From: SIG223 sp964442785
GTDB lineage: Bacteria > Bacillota_I > Bacilli_A > RFN20 > DUOF01
NCBI GenBank assembly: GCA_964442785.1
Contig: CAYTZW010000001.1
Location: 16,069-80,068 of the forward strand
Length of the DNA stretch: 64,000 bases
Reading direction: 5' to 3'
Shown: positions 1 through 8,857 of the stretch, piece by piece
Layout of the letters: every line of letters begins with the position of its first letter
Position numbering within the stretch: the stretch's first letter is position 1
Translations under genes and position numbers: made by a program
Notes under the pieces: model-generated
What the model saw: the letters and a program-made list of their open reading frames with translations, nothing else
What the model was told of the DNA's origin: nothing
Databases searched by the model: none

Positions 1-718
1 ATTCCCCACGATATTTTGTTCCTGCGACAATATCAGAAATATTTAATTGATAAATAACTTTGTTTTCTAAACCTTTTTTAACATTTTTATTGTTAATTCT
101 TTTAGCAAGTTCTTCAATAATTGCGGTTTTACCAACCCCTGGTTCACCAATTAAAATAATATTTCTCTTGTTTCTTTTTAATAAAATATCTTGAATTTCA
201 TTCAACTCTTTTTCCCTTCCAATAAGTTTTGGATTATTCTTTAAAACTTTTTGATTTAAGTTAATTAAATCCTCAATATTTTCTCCATATTCACTTTTAT
301 TTTCTTCAACTTCTTTTTTTAATTGTTCGACATCTCCGTCTAAGCCCATTATTATCTGCACGGCAAAACTATCAATATCGGAAAGCATTGCTTTAGTTAA
401 CCTTTCTATTTCTATTTGGTTTTCATTATTTTTTTTGCTTTCTTCTAATGCGGAATCGACAATATTTTTTAGATGCAGACTATATTCCATATAAACAGGT
501 TTTAGATTTCTTAAAGGATTAATTTTTAAAATATTTTCTTTGATTTTAGAATATGTAATTCCTTGTTTTTCTAAAAGTCTTTTAAAACAATAATTTTTAT
601 CTTTTGATAAAGATAATAGTAAATGTTCACTACCCACATTAATGTGTCCAAAATCATACGCTAAACTTTCGGCAATCGACATAATTCTTTTTGAACATAA
701 AGAAAAACTAGATAGCAT
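1..718 (-). CDS. clpC: ClpC-type AAA+ protease ATPase subunit (partial, N-terminal part)
   Basis: Partial: the frame runs off the left window edge and only the first 239 codons are visible. The product is the N-terminal part of a Clp/Hsp100 unfoldase that delivers proteins to ClpP. Residues 1-145 look like the double Clp N-terminal repeat (AESLAYDFGHINVGSEHLL is typical), followed by a linker and Walker A GEPGVGKT at residues 191-198. The ATG has GGAGG about nine bases upstream. A Clp gene behind lysS recalls the Firmicutes lysS-ctsR-mcsA-mcsB-clpC region, but ctsR and mcsAB are not present between them here. The ClpC assignment, rather than ClpE or ClpB, rests on this context and on the N domain; the diagnostic middle region is outside the window. 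Confidence 0.8.
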   Translation of the reverse strand, partial: MLSSFSLCSKRIMSIAESLAYDFGHINVGSEHLLLSLSKDKNYCFKRLLEKQGITYSKIKENILKINPLRNLKPVYMEYSLHLKNIVDSALEESKKNNENQIEIERLTKAMLSDIDSFAVQIIMGLDGDVEQLKKEVEENKSEYGENIEDLINLNQKVLKNNPKLIGREKELNEIQDILLKRNKRNIILIGEPGVGKTAIIEELAKRINNKNVKKGLENKVIYQLNISDIVAGTKYRGE

Positions 719-769
719 TAAATTCAACCTCCATATTCAATTTATGTTTTAACACAAATAATTATAGCC

Positions 770-801
770 AAAAAAAAGATAGATAATCATTTTATCTATC
801 T
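770..801 (-). terminator. Rho-independent terminator after lysS
   Basis: A perfect 10-bp stem (777-786 with 792-801) with a 5-base loop is followed on the minus strand by eight T. It overlaps the lysS stop codon and separates lysS from the clp gene. Confidence 0.9.
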
Positions 802-2305
802 ATTGTCTTGGTTTCATAGTAGGGAAAAGAATTACTTCTCTAATTGTAGAAACTTCTGCTACTAGCATAACAAGTCTATCAATACCAATTCCAACTCCCC
901 CTGCTGGAGGCATTCCATATTCCAAAGCTTCTATAAAATCTTTATCCATATCATTAGCTTCATCATTTCCAAGTTCTCTTTCTTTTAATTGATTTTCAAA
1001 TCTTTCAACTTGGTCTAAAGGATCATTAAGTTCGGTATAAGCATTGCAATATTCACTACCACATATAAATAATTCAAACCTTTGAGTAAATCTTTCATCA
1101 TTAGGGTCTTTTCTTGTTAAAGGAGAAATCTCAATAGGGTGTCCAAAGACAAAAGTTGGTTCAATAATAGTTTCTTCAACATATTTTTCAAAGAAAGCAT
1201 TTACAATATGTCCATATTGGAAATGTGGTTCAATTTCAATATCGTGTTCTTTTGCTAATTTTTTAGCTTCTTCTAAACTCATTTTATCAAAGAAATTAAT
1301 TCCTGTTTTTTCTCTTATAGCATCAACCATATGAATTCTTTTAAATTTAGGTTCAAGGGAAACTTTATGTCCACGGCATTCAACTTCATAACTTCCTTTA
1401 GCGGCTAAAACAGCGGCTCCAAATAACCCTTCCGTTAAATCCATCATTCCTTCTAAATCAGAAAAAGCTTTATAAATTTCTACTGTTGTAAACTCTGGAT
1501 TATGATTTTTATCCATTCCTTCATTTCTAAATAATCTACCAAACTCATAAACAGCGTCCATTCCACCTACTAATAATCTTTTCAAAGGTAATTCAGTTGC
1601 TATTCTTAAATACATATCAATATCTAAAGTATTATGATGTGTAACAAAAGGTCGAGCACTTGCTCCTCCTAAAATAGTTCCTAAAACTGGAGTTTCCACT
1701 TCAGTATATCCTAAATTATCCAAGTAATGTTGCATTGCTCTAATAACTTTTGGTCTTAAAAAAGCTATTCTACGAGAATCTTCATTAACCATTAAGTCAA
1801 CATATCTTCTTCTACTTCTTTCTTCAATATCAGCAAGTCCGTGGAATTTTTCAGGTAAAGGTCTTAAGGACTTAACTAAATGAGTATATTTACTAACTTT
1901 AATAGTAAGTTCGTTAGTTCTTGTTTTCATAAGTCTTCCTTCAATTCCTACGATATCACCAATATCAGCTAATTTATATACTTGCCATTCTTTTTCTTCT
2001 AAAGCATCTTTTCTTAAATATGCTTGAATACTTCCTTTTTTATCTTGAATAAGAATAAAAGCCACTTTTCCCATATCTCTAATAGCCATTATTCTTCCTG
2101 CAATACTAGTTAAAACTTCACATTCTTCTAAATCTTCGTGTGTTTTATCAGCGTACTTTTCTTTCAAATCCAAAGAAAAATCTTTAACCTCATATCTTTG
2201 TCCAAAAGGATTAACTCCTAACTCTTCTAATTTTAATAACTTTTCTCTCCTAATAGCCTCTTGCTCAGGCATATCTTCATTAATTCTTAAATCTTCATAT
2301 TTCAT
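800..2305 (-). CDS. lysS: Lysyl-tRNA synthetase, class II
   Basis: Cytoplasmic enzyme that charges tRNA-Lys using ATP. The 501-residue product is the usual family length. It has the N-terminal OB-fold anticodon domain (EVLTSIAGRIMAIRDMGKV), class II motif 2 (FRNEGMDKNHNPEF) and motif 3 near the C terminus (GVGIGIDRLVML). An in-frame ATG 18 bases further upstream exists, but AGGTGAG at 2309-2315 is correctly spaced only for the ATG at 2305, and the resulting start MKYEDL resembles the beginning of other bacterial LysS proteins. The gene follows dusB, the same dus-lysS pairing found in Bacillus. Termination is by the hairpin overlapping its stop. Confidence 0.97.
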   Translation of the reverse strand: MKYEDLRINEDMPEQEAIRREKLLKLEELGVNPFGQRYEVKDFSLDLKEKYADKTHEDLEECEVLTSIAGRIMAIRDMGKVAFILIQDKKGSIQAYLRKDALEEKEWQVYKLADIGDIVGIEGRLMKTRTNELTIKVSKYTHLVKSLRPLPEKFHGLADIEERSRRRYVDLMVNEDSRRIAFLRPKVIRAMQHYLDNLGYTEVETPVLGTILGGASARPFVTHHNTLDIDMYLRIATELPLKRLLVGGMDAVYEFGRLFRNEGMDKNHNPEFTTVEIYKAFSDLEGMMDLTEGLFGAAVLAAKGSYEVECRGHKVSLEPKFKRIHMVDAIREKTGINFFDKMSLEEAKKLAKEHDIEIEPHFQYGHIVNAFFEKYVEETIIEPTFVFGHPIEISPLTRKDPNDERFTQRFELFICGSEYCNAYTELNDPLDQVERFENQLKERELGNDEANDMDKDFIEALEYGMPPAGGVGIGIDRLVMLVAEVSTIREVILFPTMKPRQ

Positions 2306-2359
2306 TTTCTCACCTATTTTCATTACATTTAAAAATTATACTTGATAGTAACTTTTTTT

Positions 2360-3328
2360 TCAATTTATATTATTTTCAATTTCATTTAAAATAGCCACTA
2401 AATCTTGATATTTCTCAATATTACAAAGTCTTACTTTATATGGATTAGCCGCTTTTATTCCTTTGATATAAAAACAAGATAAACTTCTCATTTCTTTCAT
2501 TGCGATAATTTCTCCTAATTCTTCAATTAAATACGAAGCGTGTCTTAAACAAACTTCTTTTTTTTCTTGAAAACTAACATCTTTAAAATCTTCACCTTTA
2601 AGATAAGAAAGACAAGAAGCAAAAAGCCAAGGATTACCTAATGCTCCACGACAAATCATTACTGCATCACAGCCAGTTTCTTCTAACATCTTTTTAGCAT
2701 CTTCTTTTGTTTTTATATCTCCATTTCCAATCACGGGAATAGAAACATTTTCTTTTACAAGTTTAATATAAGACCAATCAGATTTTCCTTGATACAGTTG
2801 ACTTTTTGTCCTAGCGTGTATTGCTATTGCACTTGCTCCTGCTTTTTCCACTAATTTAGCAACTTCTAAAACATTAATGTGATTACAATCCCAACCTAAA
2901 CGAATTTTAACCGTAACTGGAATAGAAACATTTGCGACAATTTCTTTTACTAATTCATATATTTTTTGAGGGTTTTTAAGCCAATATGAACCTGCTTTTC
3001 CTTTTATCACTTTAGGAGCAGGGCAGCCTAAGTTTATGTCTAAAATGTCTGCTTTTGACCTTTTTTCAATAATCTTAGCTGCTTCAACCATAGAATTTAT
3101 TTCTCCTCCGAAAAGTTGAATAGCAAGAGGGTGTTCCTTATCTTTACTTTCTATCATTTTAAAAGTACGAGAACTATTATAAATCAAAGCCTTATCACTT
3201 ATCATTTCACTATAAACCAAACCTACTCCAAATTCCTTAGCAATTTGTCGATAAGAACTATTGGTATAACCCGCCATTGGACCCGCTACAATTCTATTTA
3301 CAATTTCTACATTTCCTATTTTAAACAA
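2360..3328 (-). CDS. dusB: tRNA-dihydrouridine synthase, DusB type
   Basis: FMN-dependent reduction of uridine to dihydrouridine in the tRNA D-loop, using NADPH. The 322-residue protein starts MFKIGNVEI and contains the flavin-binding APMAG-like motif (AGPMAGYTN, residues 15-23) and the catalytic-loop motif INLGCPAPKV with the expected active Cys at residue 102, then the C-terminal helical domain. The start is a TTG at 3328: AAGGTG precedes it by six bases. The GTG nine bases upstream is itself part of that ribosome binding site, so it is unlikely to be used. It lies between a lipoprotein gene and lysS, all co-oriented. Confidence 0.95.
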   Translation of the reverse strand: MFKIGNVEIVNRIVAGPMAGYTNSSYRQIAKEFGVGLVYSEMISDKALIYNSSRTFKMIESKDKEHPLAIQLFGGEINSMVEAAKIIEKRSKADILDINLGCPAPKVIKGKAGSYWLKNPQKIYELVKEIVANVSIPVTVKIRLGWDCNHINVLEVAKLVEKAGASAIAIHARTKSQLYQGKSDWSYIKLVKENVSIPVIGNGDIKTKEDAKKMLEETGCDAVMICRGALGNPWLFASCLSYLKGEDFKDVSFQEKKEVCLRHASYLIEELGEIIAMKEMRSLSCFYIKGIKAANPYKVRLCNIEKYQDLVAILNEIENNIN

Positions 3329-3390
3329 AATAATCACCTTAATTATTATAAGAAAAACTCATTAATAAAAAAAGAAATAAATTCCAGAAA

Positions 3391-3417
3391 ATAAAAAGAT
3401 GTAGAAATTTCTACACC
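3391..3417 (-). terminator. Terminator after the 187-residue lipoprotein gene
   Basis: A 16-bp perfect palindrome at 3400-3415 (TGTAGAAATTTCTACA) is followed on the minus strand by TCTTTTTATTTT. It directly follows the lipoprotein stop codon. Confidence 0.75.
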
Positions 3418-3981
3418 TTATTTAACCTCATTATATTTTTCAACAGCAGCTTTTAAAATGTTAATATAAGCATCAGCAGTACCCGTTGCCCCAGTTTCTA
3501 AATCAGCAGGTTTATAAATACTTTTTCCACCTGTTCCACATTCATTTCCATTATCACGATTACAAACAGCTTTGATATCTTCTTTTTTAGTATATTTAAG
3601 TTTATTAATTTCTTTAATACTTAAACCGTCTGTTCCAATATTAACATATTTGTTATAAAAAGTTTGAGCATCAGGAACACGTAAAGAACCATTTAACAAA
3701 GCTTTTCCATATTCTTCACTTTCTCCATTTTGATAAATAGAAACTCTAGTAATAACATCTTTTTCAGAATTAATATAAACATACGCTCCTAAAACAAGAA
3801 CACCGTCATTTACACCATTTGATTTAACATCACATTTATAAGTTGTATTATCACTTTGTAATTCACAACTTACTTTACTAACACTACTTTCACTTAAAGT
3901 AACTTTACTTTCTTCTTTTCCACACGCTACCAAAGTCAACAATGTAGAACTTATCAATAATACTTTTCCTAACTTTTTCAT
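3418..3981 (-). CDS. Putative lipoprotein of unknown function
   Basis: I do not recognise the family. The 187-residue product starts with a lipoprotein signal peptide: basic MKKLGK, a hydrophobic core, and lipobox LVAC with the lipidated Cys at about residue 20. The mature part is polar and has a second group of Cys residues (CNRDNGNECGTGG), which could form disulfides outside the membrane. An AAGGAG ribosome binding site precedes the ATG. It is flanked by hslO and dusB but has its own promoter-like sequence and terminator, so it is probably a single-gene unit anchored on the outer face of the cell membrane. Confidence 0.75.
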   Translation of the reverse strand: MKKLGKVLLISSTLLTLVACGKEESKVTLSESSVSKVSCELQSDNTTYKCDVKSNGVNDGVLVLGAYVYINSEKDVITRVSIYQNGESEEYGKALLNGSLRVPDAQTFYNKYVNIGTDGLSIKEINKLKYTKKEDIKAVCNRDNGNECGTGGKSIYKPADLETGATGTADAYINILKAAVEKYNEVK

Positions 3982-3999
3982 ATTTATCTCCTTTTAAGT

Positions 4000-4008
4000 A
4001 TTATAACA
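4000..4008 (-). promoter_or_regulatory. Extended -10 promoter for the lipoprotein gene
   Basis: On the minus strand TGTTATAAT is a perfect extended -10 (TG-N-TATAAT) about 20 bases upstream of the lipoprotein ATG. No good -35 element is visible, as allowed for extended -10 promoters. Confidence 0.45.
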
Positions 4009-4034
4009 CCTATCAACTTTTTTAAAACCAAAAA

Positions 4035-4877
4035 TTAAGATAATAACTTTTTCAAATCTTCTTCATCAAAAACATATTCTTTACGACAAAAATTGCATTT
4101 AATATGACAACCTTTATCAACATTAATCATATCTTCGATTTCTTCATTTCCAATTAATTTAATTCCTGCAGCAAATTTTTCTTTACTACAATTACATTTA
4201 TATTTTAAATCTATTGTTTGCATTACATAAAAATCTTCAAACATTTCTTTTAAAATATCTTCAATTTTTTTAGTTTTTAACAATTCATTCAAATTAGAAA
4301 AAGCCTTTACCCTTTCTTCTACTTTATCAATTACATCTTCTCCTGCATTTGGTAATATTTGAATAATATAGCCACCTGCTTTTTTTATATTTCCGAAGTC
4401 ATTTAAAATTACACTTAATCCAACAACTGAAGGAATTTGCTCACTTGTATAGAAATAATAACTTAAATCATCTCCAATTTCTCCAGTTTGTAAAAGAACT
4501 TCGCCACCAAAACTTTCTTTCATTCCAACATTTTTGATAACTTTTAAAAAACCTAAATCTCCAACAACTTCTTTAACTAAACCATTTTCACTTTCAGCGT
4601 GCGGATTAGACATAAAACATTTTACTTCACCTTTTCCATTAGCATCAGCCATAATAGTACCTGCAGTACCATTACCATTTACTTGAATAGTTAATTGTTC
4701 TTCTCCTTTAAGCATCGTTCCCATAATGGCAGCACCTGTTAAAACCCTACCTAACGCTACACTAGCAACAGGATAACAATCGTGAATTTTACTTGCTTCT
4801 TGACAACTCAAAGTACTATCAGTTGCTAAAATTCTAATTTTATTATTAAGAGCTAAACCTCTAATTAAATAATCCAT
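4035..4877 (-). CDS. hslO: Hsp33 redox-regulated chaperonin
   Basis: Cytoplasmic holdase chaperone switched on by oxidation: zinc leaves four conserved Cys, which then form disulfides. All four ligands are present near the C terminus as CxC (residues 228 and 230) and CxxC (261 and 264). An additional Cys lies at 257. The N-terminal body matches the family (RGLALNNKIRILATDST). The length of 280 residues is normal. GGAGGG precedes the ATG. Its position next to ftsH and tilS reproduces the Bacillus order, without coaX in between. Confidence 0.96.
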   Translation of the reverse strand: MDYLIRGLALNNKIRILATDSTLSCQEASKIHDCYPVASVALGRVLTGAAIMGTMLKGEEQLTIQVNGNGTAGTIMADANGKGEVKCFMSNPHAESENGLVKEVVGDLGFLKVIKNVGMKESFGGEVLLQTGEIGDDLSYYFYTSEQIPSVVGLSVILNDFGNIKKAGGYIIQILPNAGEDVIDKVEERVKAFSNLNELLKTKKIEDILKEMFEDFYVMQTIDLKYKCNCSKEKFAAGIKLIGNEEIEDMINVDKGCHIKCNFCRKEYVFDEEDLKKLLS

Positions 4878-4926
4878 AAGTAACCCTCCAATTCAACTTT
4901 AATATTGTAACATTAATTATATTGTT

Positions 4927-4957
4927 GGAAAAGAAAAAGATTGGCTAATTAAGCCAA
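4927..4957 (-). terminator. Terminator after ftsH
   Basis: Minus-strand stem TTGGCT/AGCCAA (4941-4946 with 4952-4957) followed by TCTTTTTCTTTT. It lies between the ftsH stop and the hslO start. Confidence 0.75.
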
Positions 4958-4977
4958 CCTTGAGAATACTAAGAAAC

Positions 4978-6915
4978 TTATTTTTCTTCGTTTGTTTCTT
5001 TATTTTCTTCTTTTTTAGCTTTTCTTGTTTTATTAACTTTAGGCATTTTTCCTTCTTCAACAATAGCTTTTATTTCTTCTCTTGTCAAAGTTTCTTTTTC
5101 AAGCAAAGCTTCTGCAATAAGAATTAATGTATCCTTATTTTCCTCGATTGTTTTTCTAGCTTTTTCATAACAAGTATCAATAATATCTCTTACTTCTTTA
5201 TCAATTTCATAAGCAACTTGTCCTGAGAAATTTTTAGAAGTGTTCGCATAATCTCTACCTAAGAAAACACTACCATTGTTTGTTTCATATTGAACAGGTC
5301 CTAATTTAGACATTCCAAGTTCTGTTACCATAATTCTAGCAATTCTAGTAGCGGCTTGAATATCTGATTGAGCTCCTGTAGTAACATCTTTAAAGAATAT
5401 TTCTTCAGAAACTCTACCTGCTAGATAACTAGTTATTTGAGCTAATAATTGGCTCTTAGTTTGTAAAGTTTGGTCATCTTCTGGAGTCATAAGAACATAA
5501 CCACCAGCATCTCCACGAGGAATAATAGTAACTTTTTGAACGACATTGGCATCTTTAATCTTCATTCCAATTAAAGCGTGTCCTGATTCGTGATAAGCCA
5601 CTAATTTCTTTTCTTTTTCCGTAACAATTCTACTCTTTTTAGCAGGTCCACTCATTACTCTATCAATAGCTTCATCTAAATCTTCCATATCAATTTCACT
5701 TTTATTTGACCTAACTGCTAAAATAGCAGCTTCATTTAAAACATTTTCAAGTTCTGCTCCACTAAATCCTGGAGTTCTTCTAGCAAGATTTTCTAAGTTT
5801 ACATCACTTGCTAACTTTTTATTTCTAGCGTGTACTTTTAAGATTGCTTCCCTTCCTTTTCTATCTGGTAAAGGAATTGTAATTTGTCTATCAAACCTTC
5901 CAGCTCTTAAAAGTGCAGGGTCTAAAACATCAGGTCTATTAGTAGCCGCAATAACTAAAATTCCACTATTTTCTTCAAATCCGTCCATTTCAACAAGAAG
6001 TTGATTTAATGTTTGTTCTCTTTCATCGTGTCCACCACCAAATCCAGCACCTCTTTGACGACCAACAGCATCTATTTCATCAATAAAAATAATACAAGGT
6101 GCTGTTGCTTTAGCTCTAGCAAACATATCTCTTACTCTACTTGCTCCAACTCCAACGAACATTTCAACAAAATCAGAACCTGAAATAGAATAGAAAGGAA
6201 CACCAGCTTCTCCTGCTATAGCCTTAGCAAGCAATGTTTTTCCTGTTCCTGGAGGTCCTTTTAAAATAGCACCCTTTGGAATTCTTGCACCCATAGCACC
6301 AAATTTCTTTGGTCTTTTCAAATATTCTACAAGTTCTTCCATTTCTTCTTTTTCTTCATCACAGCCAGCAACATCACTAAATCTAACTTTAGGAGCCTCT
6401 TCAAGTCTTGCTTTACTCTTTCCAAAATCAAAAGATGACTTATTAGAATTATCTCTACCAACACTAGAACTAACCTTAGACAACATAAATATTCCTGCTA
6501 AAATAAGTAAAAGTGTAGGTGCTACAAATATTAAAATATTCAACCAAACATCATTCTTGTTGGGGTCAATTACTTCTTCTGATAATCCAGAAATAGCATC
6601 AATCGCAGCATTAAGTCTTTCTTCACGTTCTTCACTAACACTATAAGAAACAGAATAAGAATATTCTTTTCCATTAATGATAACTTTTCCATAAATCTTT
6701 TCACTAACACCTTCAACAATAGGTTTTCTCTTTAAAGACTTAAATTCAATAGTATCATCAGCAGGATCACTTTCTAATGCTTGAATTAATTCATTAATTG
6801 TATAATCCTTTTTATTGTCGCTTTTACCATTAGAATATAGTAAGCCAACTACAAATAAAATAATTAAAATCCACGGTAATAAAAAACCAAAAGTATTTCT
6901 TTTTTTCTCTTGCAC
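4978..6915 (-). CDS. ftsH: ATP-dependent zinc metalloprotease FtsH
   Basis: Membrane-anchored AAA+ protease that degrades misfolded membrane proteins and regulatory proteins. It has transmembrane segments at about residues 9-28 and 124-145 flanking an extracytoplasmic domain, Walker A GPPGTGKT (220-227), Walker B IIFIDE (275-280), a second region of homology, and the zinc motif HESGH (442-446). The 645 residues are normal and the tail is highly charged. The start is GTG, set by GGAGGG seven bases upstream. The tilS stop is only two bases before this start, so the two genes are co-transcribed as in Bacillus, though hpt is missing between them. Confidence 0.98.
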   Translation of the reverse strand: MQEKKRNTFGFLLPWILIILFVVGLLYSNGKSDNKKDYTINELIQALESDPADDTIEFKSLKRKPIVEGVSEKIYGKVIINGKEYSYSVSYSVSEEREERLNAAIDAISGLSEEVIDPNKNDVWLNILIFVAPTLLLILAGIFMLSKVSSSVGRDNSNKSSFDFGKSKARLEEAPKVRFSDVAGCDEEKEEMEELVEYLKRPKKFGAMGARIPKGAILKGPPGTGKTLLAKAIAGEAGVPFYSISGSDFVEMFVGVGASRVRDMFARAKATAPCIIFIDEIDAVGRQRGAGFGGGHDEREQTLNQLLVEMDGFEENSGILVIAATNRPDVLDPALLRAGRFDRQITIPLPDRKGREAILKVHARNKKLASDVNLENLARRTPGFSGAELENVLNEAAILAVRSNKSEIDMEDLDEAIDRVMSGPAKKSRIVTEKEKKLVAYHESGHALIGMKIKDANVVQKVTIIPRGDAGGYVLMTPEDDQTLQTKSQLLAQITSYLAGRVSEEIFFKDVTTGAQSDIQAATRIARIMVTELGMSKLGPVQYETNNGSVFLGRDYANTSKNFSGQVAYEIDKEVRDIIDTCYEKARKTIEENKDTLILIAEALLEKETLTREEIKAIVEEGKMPKVNKTRKAKKEENKETNEEK

Positions 6916-6917
6916 AC

Positions 6918-8177
6918 TTATCCCTCCTTATTTACTTTTTCATAGATATAAATTTCACAATCAAAATTTTCTCTACTCTTTGAATAATTATAATGCTTTG
7001 TCAATCCGCATACAAGTAAAATTAATCCTTGAGCATTAATTACAACAGGCCATTTTTTTCTTTTAGACACTCCTATTTTATTATCTATAAAAACACGACT
7101 TATTTTTTTCTTTCCATTTTCTAGTTCAATATAATCATCTTCAAAATAAGGTCTTATAGTCAAAGGAAAATCTTCTTTTTTCAATTTCAACTGATGTTTT
7201 CCATCTCCAACTTTATAGACACTAAAATATTTACAATCAAATTCTCTTGGTCTATTTATCGTGTACAAATAATAATCAGGACTATCATTCTCTTGGATAG
7301 AGATTTTTTCATATTCCTTAACTAAACTTCTTTCTTTATCTAAAGGAATAATTAAATTTGACTTATTTCCTTTTACTTGTTTTATTATATCTTTTATTGC
7401 CCTGATGCTAAAATTCTTCTTATTAATTAATTTAAAAAGGACACATTCTATTATATCGTCATTTTCTTTAAACAATTCAAAAGAAATATTATTTTCACAA
7501 ATATATTTATCATAAGCTTGGTCAACTACAACAAACTTTTCTTTTAATTTTTCATTTTCTATTTCAATTTTTTTCTTCAAGTCATACTTTTCTTCATTAG
7601 ACATTTTATCTAAAATATGATGCCTTATTCTATTTCTTAAAAAATCATCAGTTAAATTAGAACAATCTATACTATAATAAATTTTATTTTCCATACAATA
7701 CTCTAATAAATCATTTTTCAAAACATTTAAACAAGGTCTAATAACTCGCATTTCATTAATATAACTTTCTTGTGCGATACCATAACATCTAGTATTTGTT
7801 CTTCTTTCTTTTTGAATGTAATAAGTTTCCAAATAATCATCTAAATTATGGGCAACATATAAAGCCTTAGCATTGTATTTTATATATAACTCTTTAAAAA
7901 AATCATATCGATAATTTCTTGCCCAATCTTGAAAGTTTCCAACTGCTTTTTCTCTAACAGTTTTAGTTTCAAAAATAAGGTTATTCTTTTGACAATATAG
8001 TCTTACATTTTCTTGTTCATTATCACTTTCTTCTCTTTTTTTATAGTTAACTAAAGCAACAATAATTTGATATTTTTCATTTTTAAAAAAATCCAACATA
8101 GCCATAGAATCAGGTCCACCTGAAACCGCTAAAATAACATACGATTTTTCATTAAAATTAGGACGAAAAACATTCAT
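6918..8177 (-). CDS. tilS: tRNA(Ile)-lysidine synthase
   Basis: Converts C34 of the CAU-anticodon tRNA-Ile to lysidine, so that the tRNA reads AUA; this is essential in an A+T-rich genome with many ATA codons. The PP-loop ATP-binding motif SGGPDS lies at residues 19-24, followed by the N-ATPase domain. The C-terminal half is divergent but the 419-residue length is typical. The ATG at 8177 is chosen because GGGTGG lies eight bases upstream; a GTG nine bases before it overlaps that site. It forms a unit with ftsH. Its 5' side abuts the remnant of a spoIIE 3' end, where the accessory island begins. Confidence 0.95.
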   Translation of the reverse strand: MNVFRPNFNEKSYVILAVSGGPDSMAMLDFFKNEKYQIIVALVNYKKREESDNEQENVRLYCQKNNLIFETKTVREKAVGNFQDWARNYRYDFFKELYIKYNAKALYVAHNLDDYLETYYIQKERRTNTRCYGIAQESYINEMRVIRPCLNVLKNDLLEYCMENKIYYSIDCSNLTDDFLRNRIRHHILDKMSNEEKYDLKKKIEIENEKLKEKFVVVDQAYDKYICENNISFELFKENDDIIECVLFKLINKKNFSIRAIKDIIKQVKGNKSNLIIPLDKERSLVKEYEKISIQENDSPDYYLYTINRPREFDCKYFSVYKVGDGKHQLKLKKEDFPLTIRPYFEDDYIELENGKKKISRVFIDNKIGVSKRKKWPVVINAQGLILLVCGLTKHYNYSKSRENFDCEIYIYEKVNKEG

Positions 8178-8206
8178 TAAGACCACCCAAAAGAATTATA
8201 ACATAA

Positions 8207-8290
8207 TTATTCTTTTTTTTCATTAAACTTCACTAAAATTATACTAAAATCATCTTTAATTTTTCTTCTAGCTCTAAGAGAAATTTTCAC
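8207..8290 (-). pseudogene. Detached copy of the spoIIE 3' end (27 codons)
   Basis: The 64 bases 8224-8287 repeat the spoIIE coding sequence at 10547-10610 with one mismatch. The frame is kept: a GTG preceded by AGGAGGG opens a 27-codon frame in which residues 2-22 equal SpoIIE residues 325-345 (KISLRARRKIKDDFSIILVKF), ending NEKKE then TAA. I infer that this is the original end of spoIIE, cut off when the island 8291-10546 entered. Whether the 27-residue peptide is made is unknown. Confidence 0.75.
8224..8287. repeat. 64-bp direct repeat, left copy (spoIIE 3' end)
   Basis: Identical to 10547-10610 except A/G at 8270 versus 10593. The two copies bound the accessory island in the same orientation, like attachment-site or target duplications at the 3' end of a gene. 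Confidence 0.9.
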
Positions 8291-8420
8291 CCTCCTTTTA
8301 ATTAGTCAAACGTGTCTGGCTAATTTGTATTTTAGATATTAATTCCTTTATAAAATTATCATATCTTTACCACATAACTATTAAGACTACTTTTAATAAT
8401 TTTAGGACATTAAAAAACTA
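8291..8420. repeat. Diverged copy of the DUF1016 gene leader
   Basis: About 125 bases that align with 10276-10388 (CCTCCTTTTAATTNGTCAAA, then TCTGGCTAATT and AAGACTA-TTTTAATAATTT), with scattered mismatches and a gap of several bases. In the right copy this is the untranslated leader and ribosome binding site of the DUF1016 gene; here it leads instead into the spoIIE fragment. Confidence 0.8.
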
Positions 8421-8442
8421 AAGCGTCCACAATGCTCTAGTT
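8412..8442 (-). terminator. Terminator after the 133-residue gene
   Basis: Minus-strand stem AACTAGAGC/GCTTTAGTT (one G-U pair) followed by a T run, 14 bases beyond the stop of the gene ending at 8456. Confidence 0.7.
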
Positions 8443-8455
8443 TTATTACAATAAA

Positions 8456-8857
8456 TCAATCTTTTCCTGTTACTACAATTTCATGTTTTAACAATAAATC
8501 TTTAAATTTTTTTTCCTCTATTTCACAATTATCTAATAAATCATAAATATCTATGTACCATCCAATATAATGAACCTCATCAAATGACAATTCATCTTGA
8601 GGTAACGTTGAGTCTATTAATGCAACTTCATATTTACACTCAAATAAATTCTTACCTACAATTTTAGAAAATTTTCTTTTTAATTTTGCATTTTCCATAG
8701 GATATCTACACAGGTGGTATTTTTTACCATTATAAGTAAAATCCATTCCCCAGCTAACTTCAAATTCATCATTATATTCACATGAATACTCTCTTATAAA
8801 ATCATTTATATCATCATACACATCTGGTGCTCCATATGTTCCATCTTTTATTCCCAT
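8456..8857 (-). CDS. Hypothetical acidic protein, possible immunity partner
   Basis: I do not recognise the family. The 133-residue product is soluble and acidic, with many Asp, Glu and Tyr and no signal peptide or membrane segment. A strong AGGAGG lies nine bases before the ATG. The gene overlaps by 10 bases the 3' end of an upstream frameshifted fragment (8848-9158) whose last 50 residues are rich in His, Lys and Tyr. An effector fragment followed by an overlapping small acidic gene is the layout of polymorphic toxin and immunity pairs; that is inference from layout only. It sits inside the island between the 64-bp repeats. Confidence 0.6.
   Translation of the reverse strand: MGIKDGTYGAPDVYDDINDFIREYSCEYNDEFEVSWGMDFTYNGKKYHLCRYPMENAKLKRKFSKIVGKNLFECKYEVALIDSTLPQDELSFDEVHYIGWYIDIYDLLDNCEIEEKKFKDLLLKHEIVVTGKD

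Noticed and set aside
3116..3394. 92-codon plus-strand frame across the dusB 5' end
   Set aside because: Antisense to a conserved gene, with composition typical of A+T-rich shadow frames.
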